A stretch of DNA of 64,000 nt from Acidobacteriota bacterium (GTDB lineage: Bacteria; Acidobacteriota; Blastocatellia; Pyrinomonadales; Pyrinomonadaceae). A program made the position numbers and the translations under genes. Shown in pieces: positions 27,518-35,811 of the stretch (the stretch's first letter is position 1; each line of letters opens with the position of its first letter). The notes under the pieces are model-generated. The model ran no database searches, had not been told where the DNA came from, and saw only the letters and a list, made by a program, of their open reading frames with translations. The DNA is taken from contig JAHBSG010000016.1 in NCBI GenBank assembly GCA_019639235.1, positions 1-64,000 on the forward strand. Direction: 5' to 3'.

Positions 27518-28811
27518 GCTTTACGCGTGCATCATTGTAAAGGAGAAAGGAGAAGGGATAAGGGAGAAAGAAGATCCCGATCCGTCACTCGCCCCTCATC
27601 ACTCGTCTCTCGTCGCTATTGCCGAGCAATTTGCCTATCGCATCGAGGTGGTCGAGGGCGGCATCCTGTTTGACGTCAGCGGGCTTGAGAACCGCATCGG
27701 GCCGCCGGGAGCCGTTGCCCGGAGCATTGCTCGTGAGATGGAGACGCACGGCATTGCGGGCTCGCTCGCCCTGGCCGCAAATGCTGCAACTGCAGAGCTT
27801 TACGCTCGGACGCGGGCCGGCGTTACGGTCATCGGCGAGGGCGATGAACTGCCGCTCCCGCTTGCTTCGATCGGGCTTGATGAAGATACGCTCGGCATTT
27901 TTCACGCCCTCGGGATGGAGACGACCGCCGACCTGAAGGCCGTTCCGGAAGATGAGCTGATCGCCCGCTATGGGCGTGAATTTCGCCGGACGCTCGACCT
28001 GATAGATCAACGGGGCGTGCATATCCTGACGCCGAATCTGAAGGAGAACCGCGTCGCCTGGGACTACAACCTCGACTTTCCGGTCGAGGACCTCGGGCAG
28101 CTCATCTTCATCCTCGGCCACGGCCTCGGCAAGGTGCTGGCGGAGGCGGGCAGCATCGGGCTCAGCTCGGAGCAGATCGACATCACGTTCGGGCTTGATG
28201 ACAAGACCGCGGCCGAATACAGCATCAAGCTTTCGTTCCCGACGCTCGACAAGGCATTTTGGCTAAAGCTCGCGAATCTCAGGCTTGGCAACGATCCGCC
28301 CGGTGCGGCCATCCTCTCGATCCGGGTGGTCTGCCATTTTGCCCGGCCGCGGGCGATCGAACGCGGGCTTTTTGCGGCGACGCGGCCCGAGCCCGAGAGC
28401 CTCTTGCTGACGGCGGACAAGATTCGCAAACTGGTCGGCAAGGAGAACGTCGGTGTCCCGATGCTGGTCGATCAGCGGCTGCCCGAGGCGTTCGCTCTCG
28501 ACGCCGACAAGCTGCCGCAGGGAAAGGAGATGGAGCCCGAGAAAGAGCAGCGGCCGGTGCTTGCACTGACGCATTTTCACCCGCCGCTCGAGGCCGAGAT
28601 AAAGACGAATGATGGACGGCTCATTTATCTCCGCACGCGTTATTTCGCCGGCCGCGTGGCCGAATACGGCGGTGCCTGGCTCGGCTCGTCGCAATGGTGG
28701 ACGCACGGATTCTGGCAGCAGATGGAATGGGACGTAGAGCTTGATGACCGACGGATCTATCGCCTCGCCCGCACGCCGGACGGATGGTTCGTGACGGGAG
28801 GATACGATTAG
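27510..28811 (+). CDS. imuB: ImuB, inactive Y-family polymerase of the mutasome
   Basis: A 433-residue Y-family-like protein. It bridges DnaE2 to the beta clamp during error-prone repair but does not polymerise. ILFDVSGLENRIGPPGAVA matches the ImuB LDVSG-Leu-FG motif. The helix-hairpin-helix/thumb part follows (LPLPLASIGLDEDTLGIFHALGMETTADLKAVPEDEL, seen as SIGLDEDTLGIFHALGM), then a little-finger domain and a C-terminal RxYRLARTPDGWFVTGGYD segment. The Asp and Glu metal ligands of active Y polymerases are absent. I use the ATG at 27510 (GGAG 7 nt upstream). About 25 residues after position 10 come from a repeat insertion (27541-27615). Confidence 0.85.
   Translation: MSKLYACIIVKEKGEGIREKEDPDPSLAPHHSSLVAIAEQFAYRIEVVEGGILFDVSGLENRIGPPGAVARSIAREMETHGIAGSLALAANAATAELYARTRAGVTVIGEGDELPLPLASIGLDEDTLGIFHALGMETTADLKAVPEDELIARYGREFRRTLDLIDQRGVHILTPNLKENRVAWDYNLDFPVEDLGQLIFILGHGLGKVLAEAGSIGLSSEQIDITFGLDDKTAAEYSIKLSFPTLDKAFWLKLANLRLGNDPPGAAILSIRVVCHFARPRAIERGLFAATRPEPESLLLTADKIRKLVGKENVGVPMLVDQRLPEAFALDADKLPQGKEMEPEKEQRPVLALTHFHPPLEAEIKTNDGRLIYLRTRYFAGRVAEYGGAWLGSSQWWTHGFWQQMEWDVELDDRRIYRLARTPDGWFVTGGYD
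27541..27615. repeat. Microsatellite-like insertion inside imuB
   Basis: AGGAGAAAGGAGAAGGGATA-type purine runs are followed by CACTCGCCCCTCATCACTCG and TCTCTCGTCG. The second part shares the CACTCGTC unit with the intergenic repeat at 28811-28932. It is a length that keeps the frame. It adds a low-complexity peptide (KGEGIREKEDPDPSLAPHHS) between two conserved parts of ImuB: the opening KLYACIIV and the AIAEQFAYRIEVVEGGILFDV region. Confidence 0.65.
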
Positions 28812-28932
28812 TGACGAGTGACGAGTGACGAGTGACGAGGGATGAGAGATGAGAGATGAGAAATTCTCTTTCTACTGCTCACTGCTCACTGCTCACTTTT
28901 CTCGTCACTCGTCACTAAACCCTCGCCACTAA
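28811..28932. repeat. Tandem and inverted GTGACGA/TCGTCAC repeat
   Basis: Four GTGACGA units (28811-28840) are followed by three GATGAGA units, then three ACTGCTC units, then CTCGTCACTCGTCACT. The first and last blocks are reverse complements, so the 120-nt gap between imuB and dnaE2 can fold into a long imperfect hairpin. The dnaE2 start (28939) lies just beyond, with AAGAAAGG as its ribosome site. Confidence 0.85.
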
Positions 28933-28938
28933 GAAAGG

Positions 28939-31900
28939 ATGTTTTTCGAGCTTCACACACGTTCGGCGTTCAGTTTTCTGGCATCGGGGTCGATGCCGGA
29001 GCCGATCGTCGAGAGGGCGGCCGGGCTCAATATTCCCGGCGTTGCATTGCTTGACCGCGATACGGTCTCGGGCGCCGTCCGGTTCCATTTTGAGGCACGC
29101 GAGGCGGGCATCAAGCCGATGATCGGTGCGGAGATAACGATGGACGACGGCAGCTTTCTGCCGCTCTTGCCGATCGACCTTGCCGGTTACCGAAACCTCT
29201 GCCGGCTGATCACGACCATCAAGCTGCGTGCCCCGAAGGGCGAGCACTTCGCTACCCGACGCGACATCGAGGAACACTCAGCCGGGCTTATCTGCCTGAC
29301 CGGCGGCGAGGATGGCTTCATGCACCGGAGCGTCCGCCGCGGCGAGGGGCTCCGCGACCTTGCCTGGCTCAATTATGTTTTTGAGAAGCGGCTCTACGTC
29401 GAGCTCCAGCGGCATTATCTTCGCGGCGAGGAAGACGTAAATCAGCAGCTCGTCGGGCTTGCCCATAAGCTCCATTTGCCGATGTTTGCCAGCAACGGTG
29501 CGTATTACGCCGAAAAGGCCGACCGCGAGCTTTTCGATGTTTTTACCTGCATCCGCAACCATACGAATATCTACGAGGCCGGCAAGCTGCTCTCGCATAA
29601 CGCCGAGCGGCATCTGAAGTCCGAAGCGCAGATGCTGCGGCTTTTTGAGGAATTTCCCGAGGCCGTTGCCCGGACCGAGGAGATCGCCGGCCGCATCTCG
29701 TTCTCGATGGACGACGTCGGCTACAAGTTCCCGGATTTCCCCGTGCCGCGGGGCGAGACGATGGATTCGCTGCTCAGAAAGCTCTCGGAAAAAGGAGCGA
29801 TCAACCGCTACGGCGAACTGACGCCGAAGGTCAGGGCAAAGCTCGACCATGAGCTGAACCTGATCGCCAAGCTCAAGCTTGCCGGCTATTTCCTGCTCGT
29901 TTGGGACATCTCAAATTTCTGCTATTCGCGGCGAATACTTTCGCAGGGACGCGGCTCGGCGGCCAACTCGGTCGTTTGCTACGCACTCGGGATAACGGCG
30001 GTCGATCCGATCGAGGGCGAGCTTTTGTTCGAGCGATTTCTCTCTGAAGAACGCGGCGAGTATCCGGACATCGATATCGACCTGCCCTCGGGCGACGACC
30101 GCGAGACCGTCATCCAGCACGTTTACGAGAAATATGGCCGACGCGGTGCTGCGATGACGGCCAACGTCATCACCTACCGCAGCCGCTCGGCGGTCAGGGA
30201 GGTCGGGAAGACGTTCGGCTTTCCCGAGGAGATGCTCGGCCCGCTTTCAAAGTCGATCTCGCATTACGGCGTAGAGGATTTCGGCGACATGATCGTCCGT
30301 TTTGAGGAGAACGGCTTTGACCTTCGCAATGACCTGCGGACCCGGAAGTTCGTAGAGCTTTACACGCGGATACTCGATTTTCCGCGGCACCTCGGCCAGC
30401 ACTCGGGCGGAATGGTGATGCTGCCCGAGGGGCTCGACAGCGTCGTCCCGATCGAGCCCGCCTCGATGGAGGGCCGTTCGATAATCCAATGGGACAAGGA
30501 CGACTGCGAGCGGCTCGGGATAGTAAAGGTCGATCTGCTTGGGCTCGGGATGATGGCCGTGCTCCGCGATACGCTGAAGCTCGTTGAGGAGCACCGCGGC
30601 GAAAAGGTTGACCTCGCCAAGATACCGAAGGACGACAAGCTTGTTTTCGAAACGCTGCAAAAGGGCGACACGATCGGGATGTTTCAGGTCGAGAGCCGTG
30701 CCCAGATCAACTTTCTGCCGCGGTCAAAGCCGCAGTGTTTTTACGATGTGGTCGTGCAGGTGGCGATCATCCGCCCCGGCCCGATCGTCGGCAAGATGCT
30801 GAGCCATTACATCCGCCGGCGGCAGGGGCTCGAAGAGATCGACCACATTCACCCGTGGCTTGAATCGACGTTGAAAAGAACGCTCGGCGTGCCGCTCTTT
30901 CAGGAGCAGCTCTTGAGGATGTCGATGATCATGGCCGGCTTTACCGGCGGACAGGCCGAGGAACTGCGGCGGGCGATGGGCTTTAAGCGGGCCGACAAGC
31001 GGCTTGCCAAGATCGAGAAAAATCTTCGCGACGGCATGACACGCAACGGCATCGAGCCCGAGCTGCAGGACCGCATCGTCCAGAACATAACGGCCTTTGC
31101 CAACTACGGCTTTCCCGAATCGCACGCCGCGAGCTTTGCTTTGCTCGCCTATGCCTCGGCGTATCTGAAGGTCTATTACCTGGCCGAATACACGACGGCA
31201 ATGCTCAATAATTTTCCGCTCGGCTTTTATTCGCCCGCAACTCTGATCAAGGACGCCCAGCGGCACGGGCTCCACTTCCGGCACGTTGATGTGAACCGTT
31301 CGGACCACTTTTTTACCATCGAGGACGGCGAGGTCCGAATGGGCCTGAAATACGTAAAAGGCCTCAGGAAAGAGGTCGCCGAAGCGATAGTCGCGGAGCG
31401 AATGCGGAATGCGGAATTCGGAATGCGGAATTCGGAAGAGAACTATTCACCATTCACCATTCACCATTCACCATTCACTTCCGTCGAGGACCTCGTCCGC
31501 CGCGTTCCGCTGATCAATAAGAAAGAGATCCGGGCACTTTCGCTGGCCGGTGCATTGAATTTCGAGCGGAGCGTCCACCGCCGCGAGGCCTTGTGGCGAT
31601 CGGAGCTGGCCATCCGGCCGGACGTCTTTAGCGGACAGCGGACAGCGGATAACGAACACGTTTCTGAAGATACGGCAGCGGCCGGCTTTATCCGCCCGAT
31701 GACCGAATGGCAGGCGATGGAATCGGACCTGCGGTCGATGGCGGTGACCATCGGCAGGCACCCGATGGCGTTTCTCCGCGAGGGGCTCAAAAAGCGGGGC
31801 GTGCTTTCGGCCATCGAAACGCACACGCTGCAGAAAAAGGATGTGGTCACGGTCGCCGGGACGGTCATCGTACGCCAGCGGCCGAGCACGGCGAACAGCG

Positions 31901-32106
31901 TCGTATTTATAACGATGGAGGATGAGACCGGGCACTCGAACTTCATCGTGATGCCGGACATCTTCGAACGCTTTCGCCGCGTTATCACACATAATTCTTT
32001 CCTGCTGATCAAGGGCATCGCCGAAGAGGGCGGGATGATAAAGGCCTTGTATTTTGAGCCGATAGGTGGTGTTATGGCAGAAATAGGATCACACGATTTT
32101 CATTGA
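28939..32106 (+). CDS. dnaE2: Error-prone DNA polymerase III alpha, DnaE2
   Basis: A 1055-residue C-family polymerase for translesion DNA synthesis. The N-terminal PHP domain is at about 1-260 (ELHTRSAFSFLASGSMPE). The polymerase core has RGSAANSVVCYALGITAVDP, PDIDIDLPSGDDRE (two catalytic Asp), and VKVDLLGLGM (third Asp). FGFPESHAASFALLAYASAYLK is a strong DnaE2 signature (cut here at ESHAASFALLAYASAYLK). HhH and OB domains follow (VVTVAGTVIVRQRPSTA, then VFITMEDETGHSNFIV). As in DnaE2 generally, no tau-binding tail is present. Repeat-derived inserts occur near residues 821-847 and 897-906. The SRAP gene follows after 3 nt. Confidence 0.94.
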   Translation: MFFELHTRSAFSFLASGSMPEPIVERAAGLNIPGVALLDRDTVSGAVRFHFEAREAGIKPMIGAEITMDDGSFLPLLPIDLAGYRNLCRLITTIKLRAPKGEHFATRRDIEEHSAGLICLTGGEDGFMHRSVRRGEGLRDLAWLNYVFEKRLYVELQRHYLRGEEDVNQQLVGLAHKLHLPMFASNGAYYAEKADRELFDVFTCIRNHTNIYEAGKLLSHNAERHLKSEAQMLRLFEEFPEAVARTEEIAGRISFSMDDVGYKFPDFPVPRGETMDSLLRKLSEKGAINRYGELTPKVRAKLDHELNLIAKLKLAGYFLLVWDISNFCYSRRILSQGRGSAANSVVCYALGITAVDPIEGELLFERFLSEERGEYPDIDIDLPSGDDRETVIQHVYEKYGRRGAAMTANVITYRSRSAVREVGKTFGFPEEMLGPLSKSISHYGVEDFGDMIVRFEENGFDLRNDLRTRKFVELYTRILDFPRHLGQHSGGMVMLPEGLDSVVPIEPASMEGRSIIQWDKDDCERLGIVKVDLLGLGMMAVLRDTLKLVEEHRGEKVDLAKIPKDDKLVFETLQKGDTIGMFQVESRAQINFLPRSKPQCFYDVVVQVAIIRPGPIVGKMLSHYIRRRQGLEEIDHIHPWLESTLKRTLGVPLFQEQLLRMSMIMAGFTGGQAEELRRAMGFKRADKRLAKIEKNLRDGMTRNGIEPELQDRIVQNITAFANYGFPESHAASFALLAYASAYLKVYYLAEYTTAMLNNFPLGFYSPATLIKDAQRHGLHFRHVDVNRSDHFFTIEDGEVRMGLKYVKGLRKEVAEAIVAERMRNAEFGMRNSEENYSPFTIHHSPFTSVEDLVRRVPLINKKEIRALSLAGALNFERSVHRREALWRSELAIRPDVFSGQRTADNEHVSEDTAAAGFIRPMTEWQAMESDLRSMAVTIGRHPMAFLREGLKKRGVLSAIETHTLQKKDVVTVAGTVIVRQRPSTANSVVFITMEDETGHSNFIVMPDIFERFRRVITHNSFLLIKGIAEEGGMIKALYFEPIGGVMAEIGSHDFH
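31400..31480. repeat. Microsatellite-like insertion inside dnaE2
   Basis: GGAATGCGGAATTC-type units (31400-31436) are followed by about four CACCATT units (31449-31478). The block is read through in frame, adding about 27 low-complexity residues (RMRNAEFGMRNSEE, then SPFTIHHSPFT) between VAEAIVAE and SVEDLVRRVPL. The same gene carries a shorter AGCGGAC triplication at 31630-31653 (SGQRTADN). Confidence 0.8.
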
Positions 32107-32109
32107 GCT

Positions 32110-32712
32110 ATGTGCGGAAGATATAAATTGAGCGCCCGGCACGAGGATGTGCAGAAACACTTTGACCTGATCGACGGCAAGTTCACCTACGAGCCGCAGC
32201 AGGAGATCTTTCCCGGGACCGAGATACTCGCGATAAACCGCGAGCACCGTGCGAGTCGCATCTTCTGGACCATCGAGGATCGCGACTACAAGGGCGTAAT
32301 GCGCAAGGTGATCAACGCCAAGAGCGAGACGGTGCACTTTGTGCCGATGTTTCGCGAAGCCTTTAAGAGCGGCCGAGTGCTGATCCCGGCGACCGGCTTT
32401 TTTGAGTGGAAAGATACACCCGACAAACGGAAAGAGAAGTATGAGTTCGAGTTTGATGAGCCGCTCTTCGCCTTTGCCGGCATCTCCCGCGAATGCGAGA
32501 TCAAGGGCGAGGCGCGCGAATGCGGCGTCATACTCACGACCGAAGCGAACGACGTCGTCCGGCCGATCCACGCCAAGAACCGCATGCCCGTCATCCTCCA
32601 CAAATATGACTACGAGAAATGGCTCGATCCTGAAACGCCGGCGGGCGAACTAAAGAAGATAATGCAGCCGCTCCCAAACGACGAGATCCACGCAAAACCT
32701 GCTGAGGAATAA
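32110..32712 (+). CDS. SRAP-domain abasic-site protein (YedK/HMCES family)
   Basis: A 200-residue SOS-response-associated peptidase (SRAP) protein. The ATG is followed directly by TGC, so removing Met exposes Cys2 (MCGRYKLS), which crosslinks to abasic sites in single-stranded DNA. The other active-site motifs are present: VINAKSETV (Asn, about 69), ATGFFEWK (Glu) and IHAKNRMPVIL (His). The usual HDRMP is read here as HAKNRMP. It starts 3 nt after dnaE2, making it the fourth gene of the mutasome operon. This placement links abasic-site shielding to translesion synthesis. Confidence 0.93.
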   Translation: MCGRYKLSARHEDVQKHFDLIDGKFTYEPQQEIFPGTEILAINREHRASRIFWTIEDRDYKGVMRKVINAKSETVHFVPMFREAFKSGRVLIPATGFFEWKDTPDKRKEKYEFEFDEPLFAFAGISRECEIKGEARECGVILTTEANDVVRPIHAKNRMPVILHKYDYEKWLDPETPAGELKKIMQPLPNDEIHAKPAEE

Positions 32713-32736
32713 GCGTCCCTTTGGAAAGTGGGCGAC

Positions 32737-33375
32737 CTACTTGGATGAGATCTGTGCCAGAAATGAATAACGGCGGTAGAGCGGCTCGATCTTCACGTCG
32801 TGCCGCCCACGCATTTCCCCAAGAAACGGCATAAGGCCTTCCCAATGCGTGACGTGAAACTTTGAAAGCCACCATTTAAGCAGACGAGCAAAGAACGCGG
32901 GCAAGTCGCGTTGGTCGTAGAAATCGACGATATAGAGCGAGCCTCCGGAGGCAAGATTTTGGAGGGCGTTCTCGATCGATTCGCGCCATGGCGGGATCAT
33001 CGATATCGAGTAAGAAAAGAAGATCTTGTCGAAGGGCTTGGCAAGTTCGAAGGTCGAATCGAAGCGAAAATCATCGGCGAGGGCGGTCTTGAGCGTAATG
33101 TTTTTCACGCCCGCGGCATCGACCTTCGCCTGCGCCGTCTCGAGCATCGCCGAGGATGCATCGAGGCCGTAGAAGTGAGCTTTCGGGTGACGCTTTGCTA
33201 GGATTATCAGGTTCCGAGCCGTTCCGCAGCCGGCCTCGAGCACGCGTTCGCCCGCCTTGACGTCCATTTCATCAAGCAGGCGATCGCGGCCGAGAAGGTA
33301 GTATTTACGCGTCGCGTCATAGAAGTACCGCTGCAGGCGATACATCCGATCCATGCTCTCAAACGCGTCGGTCAT
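32737..33375 (-). CDS. btaB: BtaB-like N-methyltransferase (betaine lipid synthesis)
   Basis: A 212-residue class I methyltransferase. Motif I is RVLEAGCGTARNLIILA (about 44-60), followed by HFYGLDASSAML, KIFFSYSISMIPPWRES and GGSLYIVDFYD. SYSxSMIPPW and the preceding F/Y-rich N-terminus (RLQRYFYDATRKYYLLGRD) resemble BtaB, which methylates the amino group of diacylglyceryl-homoserine three times to give DGTS. Its start overlaps the end of btaA by 4 nt. That coupling is the main reason for the name; sequence alone would support only a methyltransferase. Confidence 0.85.
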   Translation of the reverse strand: MTDAFESMDRMYRLQRYFYDATRKYYLLGRDRLLDEMDVKAGERVLEAGCGTARNLIILAKRHPKAHFYGLDASSAMLETAQAKVDAAGVKNITLKTALADDFRFDSTFELAKPFDKIFFSYSISMIPPWRESIENALQNLASGGSLYIVDFYDQRDLPAFFARLLKWWLSKFHVTHWEGLMPFLGEMRGRHDVKIEPLYRRYSFLAQISSK

Positions 33376-34604
33376 TTAAGTTCGTAGAGATGAAAGCCGC
33401 CGTAGATCGAGGCTCGATCCTGCTTGAAAAGCTCAGCGGAAAGCTCGCGGTGATATTCGAACCGGCCAAGCAGTTCCGGCGGCAACGCTTCCTCAAGCGG
33501 CGAAGCTGCACCGGCAGTTCTGAAAATGATCCGAGCACCGGGCTCGGCCAGCTCGGCGATCGCCATCCAGAGCTCCGTCATCTGCTCGGCGTTCATCCAG
33601 TCCTGAGCATCAAGGAAAACGAAACGGTTGAATGTTCCGGCCGGCTGCTGCCGGATCTCATCGGTCGCGGAGATGACCTTGAACGAGAGCCGTCCGATGT
33701 TCGCTTTAAGTTTGGCGAAATTCTCTTCCTTTAAAGATTCCGGCAGTGCCTTTCGGTTCTCGGTATCATACCGGCGGCCGAATGCCTGCCAGGCAAAATA
33801 GTTGTCGTCGATCGGGAAGCCGCATGCGAGGCGGTGAGCCCGCTCGCGGTAGATATCGATGATGCTGCCGCCCTCGGCAAGGTCTTTTTTCAGCTCTTCG
33901 TATTGCTGCGGCGGAATGCCGAGCCCGAAGAGCGTTACCGGCAAACGGCCGATCAGCTTGATAAGCGAACTCTCAAAAAATGGACCGACCTTCTCGTCGA
34001 AAAGGCGTTCTTGTTCTTCGGGGGTTTTCGCCTTCAGCACCGCTGCCGGGTCGCAGCCGAGCCGGCGGCTGAGCCAGTGAAAGAACCGGAGGAAGTAGCC
34101 GTTCCGCGAGTGCTCGTAAAGCCCGGCGTTCCGGAAAAAACTGATCCGGTCGCCGTAGGCAAGGCTGCCGAGAAGCGTGTTCGATTCCCAAAAATTTCGA
34201 GCTTCTTTACTGAGGTTCGGTGCGATGTACTTCAGATAATCCGAGCCGGTACGTGGCCCTTTCCCTCGGCCGAAGAAATCAAAGAACGATTCATGCCCGG
34301 GAAGATATCGGATGGCAGCGGCTTTCAACTCGAGCAGGTAAATGTGATGTCGGTTGAGGTCAACGGCCGTAACGCTTTGCGGTCCTTCGAGAAGGTAATT
34401 GAGGGCATTGCAGCCGCCCGATGAGATGGTCAGTATTCGCGAGTCCGCGTCGATCGCAATTGCCGCGATATCGACCCGCGGGTCTTCCCAGATCTGGTTG
34501 TAAACAAAGGCATCGAACCATGCAGCGAAAAGCCGCTGAAGGATGCCCTGAGTTGAAACGCTGCTTTCGTTCCTTACGGCCTCGAGTACAAGCTGCTGTG
34601 CCAT
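33372..34604 (-). CDS. btaA: BtaA, diacylglycerol 3-amino-3-carboxypropyltransferase (DUF3419)
   Basis: A 410-residue DUF3419 enzyme that transfers the aminocarboxypropyl group of S-adenosylmethionine to diacylglycerol, the first step of DGTS betaine-lipid synthesis. Family features are FVYNQIWEDPRVD, ILTISSGGCNALNYLLEGP (SAM-binding loop), VTAVDLNRHHIYLLELK, then FFGRGKGP, and FNRFVFLDAQDWM. Length is normal. It is coupled to btaB downstream and follows a permease and glycosyltransferase genes on the same strand. In other bacteria btaAB is induced by phosphate starvation. I see no clear pho box here. Confidence 0.92.
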   Translation of the reverse strand: MAQQLVLEAVRNESSVSTQGILQRLFAAWFDAFVYNQIWEDPRVDIAAIAIDADSRILTISSGGCNALNYLLEGPQSVTAVDLNRHHIYLLELKAAAIRYLPGHESFFDFFGRGKGPRTGSDYLKYIAPNLSKEARNFWESNTLLGSLAYGDRISFFRNAGLYEHSRNGYFLRFFHWLSRRLGCDPAAVLKAKTPEEQERLFDEKVGPFFESSLIKLIGRLPVTLFGLGIPPQQYEELKKDLAEGGSIIDIYRERAHRLACGFPIDDNYFAWQAFGRRYDTENRKALPESLKEENFAKLKANIGRLSFKVISATDEIRQQPAGTFNRFVFLDAQDWMNAEQMTELWMAIAELAEPGARIIFRTAGAASPLEEALPPELLGRFEYHRELSAELFKQDRASIYGGFHLYELK

Positions 34605-34677
34605 GTTAACGATTTTGCACGTTGGCTTTTCCGGTTCAAGAAGGCGTGAACGCGAATTAACAGGGATTTACGCCTGC

Positions 34678-35775
34678 CTACTCGTTGACCATCACCTCGA
34701 CCGGATCGATCGCCGAGGCCTTCCAGGCCGGGTAAAGTGCACCGACGAGGCTTCCACCGATGGCGATCGCGACCGCGGTGAGAACCCAGCCGAGACTGAA
34801 CTCGAACACCAGATCGAAGAAATAGCCGATCAAAAGGGAAGCGGAAAATGCAGCGAAAAGCCCGAAGATAACGCCGAGCACACCGACGGCAAAGGCTTCG
34901 CCCTCGATGGCCGAAACGATGAAACCCTTTGAGGCTCCGAGCGATTTCAGGATGCCGATCTCTTTCCGCCGCTCGGTGATGGTCGTATAAAGCGAGAGCA
35001 GAACGAAGATCGTCGAAACGAACGCGCCGAGCCCGACCATTACACGCAGGAAAGTATTGAGGGCCGGGATCCGCTCCTGTGCATCGATGATGAGGTCGCG
35101 CGTCAGGTTGACCTTGTTACCGGGAAGTTCGGAGTTAATCCTCGCCGCGACAGCGTCGGCGTCCTCGCCATCTTTGATCTTGACGAGGATATACGTGCAT
35201 TTATCCTTGACCTCGAGGATGTTTTGCATCGTCGCAAGCGGCATCTTGATCCGCGAGCCCGAAGGCGGAGAAAAAACACCTGCGATCGTAAAATCGCGTC
35301 CAAGCAGTTCGATCTTGTCGCCGACCTTGACGTTGTCTTCGATCATCCGGCGTTCATCGAGGATGACCTCGTTCTCGCCGGTCGGTGCCCGTCCCTCGAC
35401 GATCTGCATCTCGTTCATCCGGGCAAACGGCTCCCAATCGAGCCCGTCGAGCTGCATTATGCCCCAGCGGCCCGTCGGGCTCGGAGCGATGTAGCGGATG
35501 ACCGGAATTGTCGATTCAACGCCCTCGATCTCAAGCAGGCGGTCGGCATAGGCCGTGGGCACGGGTGCGTTTGAGCTGTCGTAGGTCATCGCACCGGCAC
35601 GGGTAAAAACGATCTCGGCCTTCCAGTTCGCGGCCCGTTTTGCCATGTCGTTCGACATCCCGCGGGCGAGCCCGGTGAAAAGCACGACGAGCACAACACC
35701 GAGCGCAACGCCGACAATGCTCAGCAGCGTTCTAAAGGGCCGTACACGTAGATTTGCGAGGACAAGCTCGAGCAT
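34678..35775 (-). CDS. FtsX/MacB-type ABC transporter permease
   Basis: A 365-residue permease. It has one N-terminal transmembrane helix (about 16-38: LLSIVGVALGVVLVVLFTGL). A periplasmic MacB-PCD-like domain fills about 45-255, with VPTAYADRLLEIEGVESTIPVIRY. Three C-terminal helices follow, with the characteristic ITERRKEIGILKSLGASKGFI motif between the first and second and PAWKASAIDPVEVM at the end. Such permeases act in lipid or lipoprotein extraction or as mechanotransmitters and need an ATPase. No ABC ATPase gene is adjacent or in this window, so its partner must lie elsewhere. Confidence 0.9.
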   Translation of the reverse strand: MLELVLANLRVRPFRTLLSIVGVALGVVLVVLFTGLARGMSNDMAKRAANWKAEIVFTRAGAMTYDSSNAPVPTAYADRLLEIEGVESTIPVIRYIAPSPTGRWGIMQLDGLDWEPFARMNEMQIVEGRAPTGENEVILDERRMIEDNVKVGDKIELLGRDFTIAGVFSPPSGSRIKMPLATMQNILEVKDKCTYILVKIKDGEDADAVAARINSELPGNKVNLTRDLIIDAQERIPALNTFLRVMVGLGAFVSTIFVLLSLYTTITERRKEIGILKSLGASKGFIVSAIEGEAFAVGVLGVIFGLFAAFSASLLIGYFFDLVFEFSLGWVLTAVAIAIGGSLVGALYPAWKASAIDPVEVMVNE

Positions 35776-35811
35776 CAGTAAACAATTAGTCTAGCAATAA
35801 CCGCCGGTGAA

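Noticed and set aside
28811-28932. CRISPR array or transposon ends
   Set aside because: The repeats are 7-mer tandem units without spacers of equal length, and the inverted block has no transposase between its arms.
28939-32106. Replicative DnaE1 instead of DnaE2
   Set aside because: The gene is in an imuA-imuB operon, lacks the clamp-loader-binding tail, and carries the FPESHAASFALLAYASAYLK-type DnaE2 signature.
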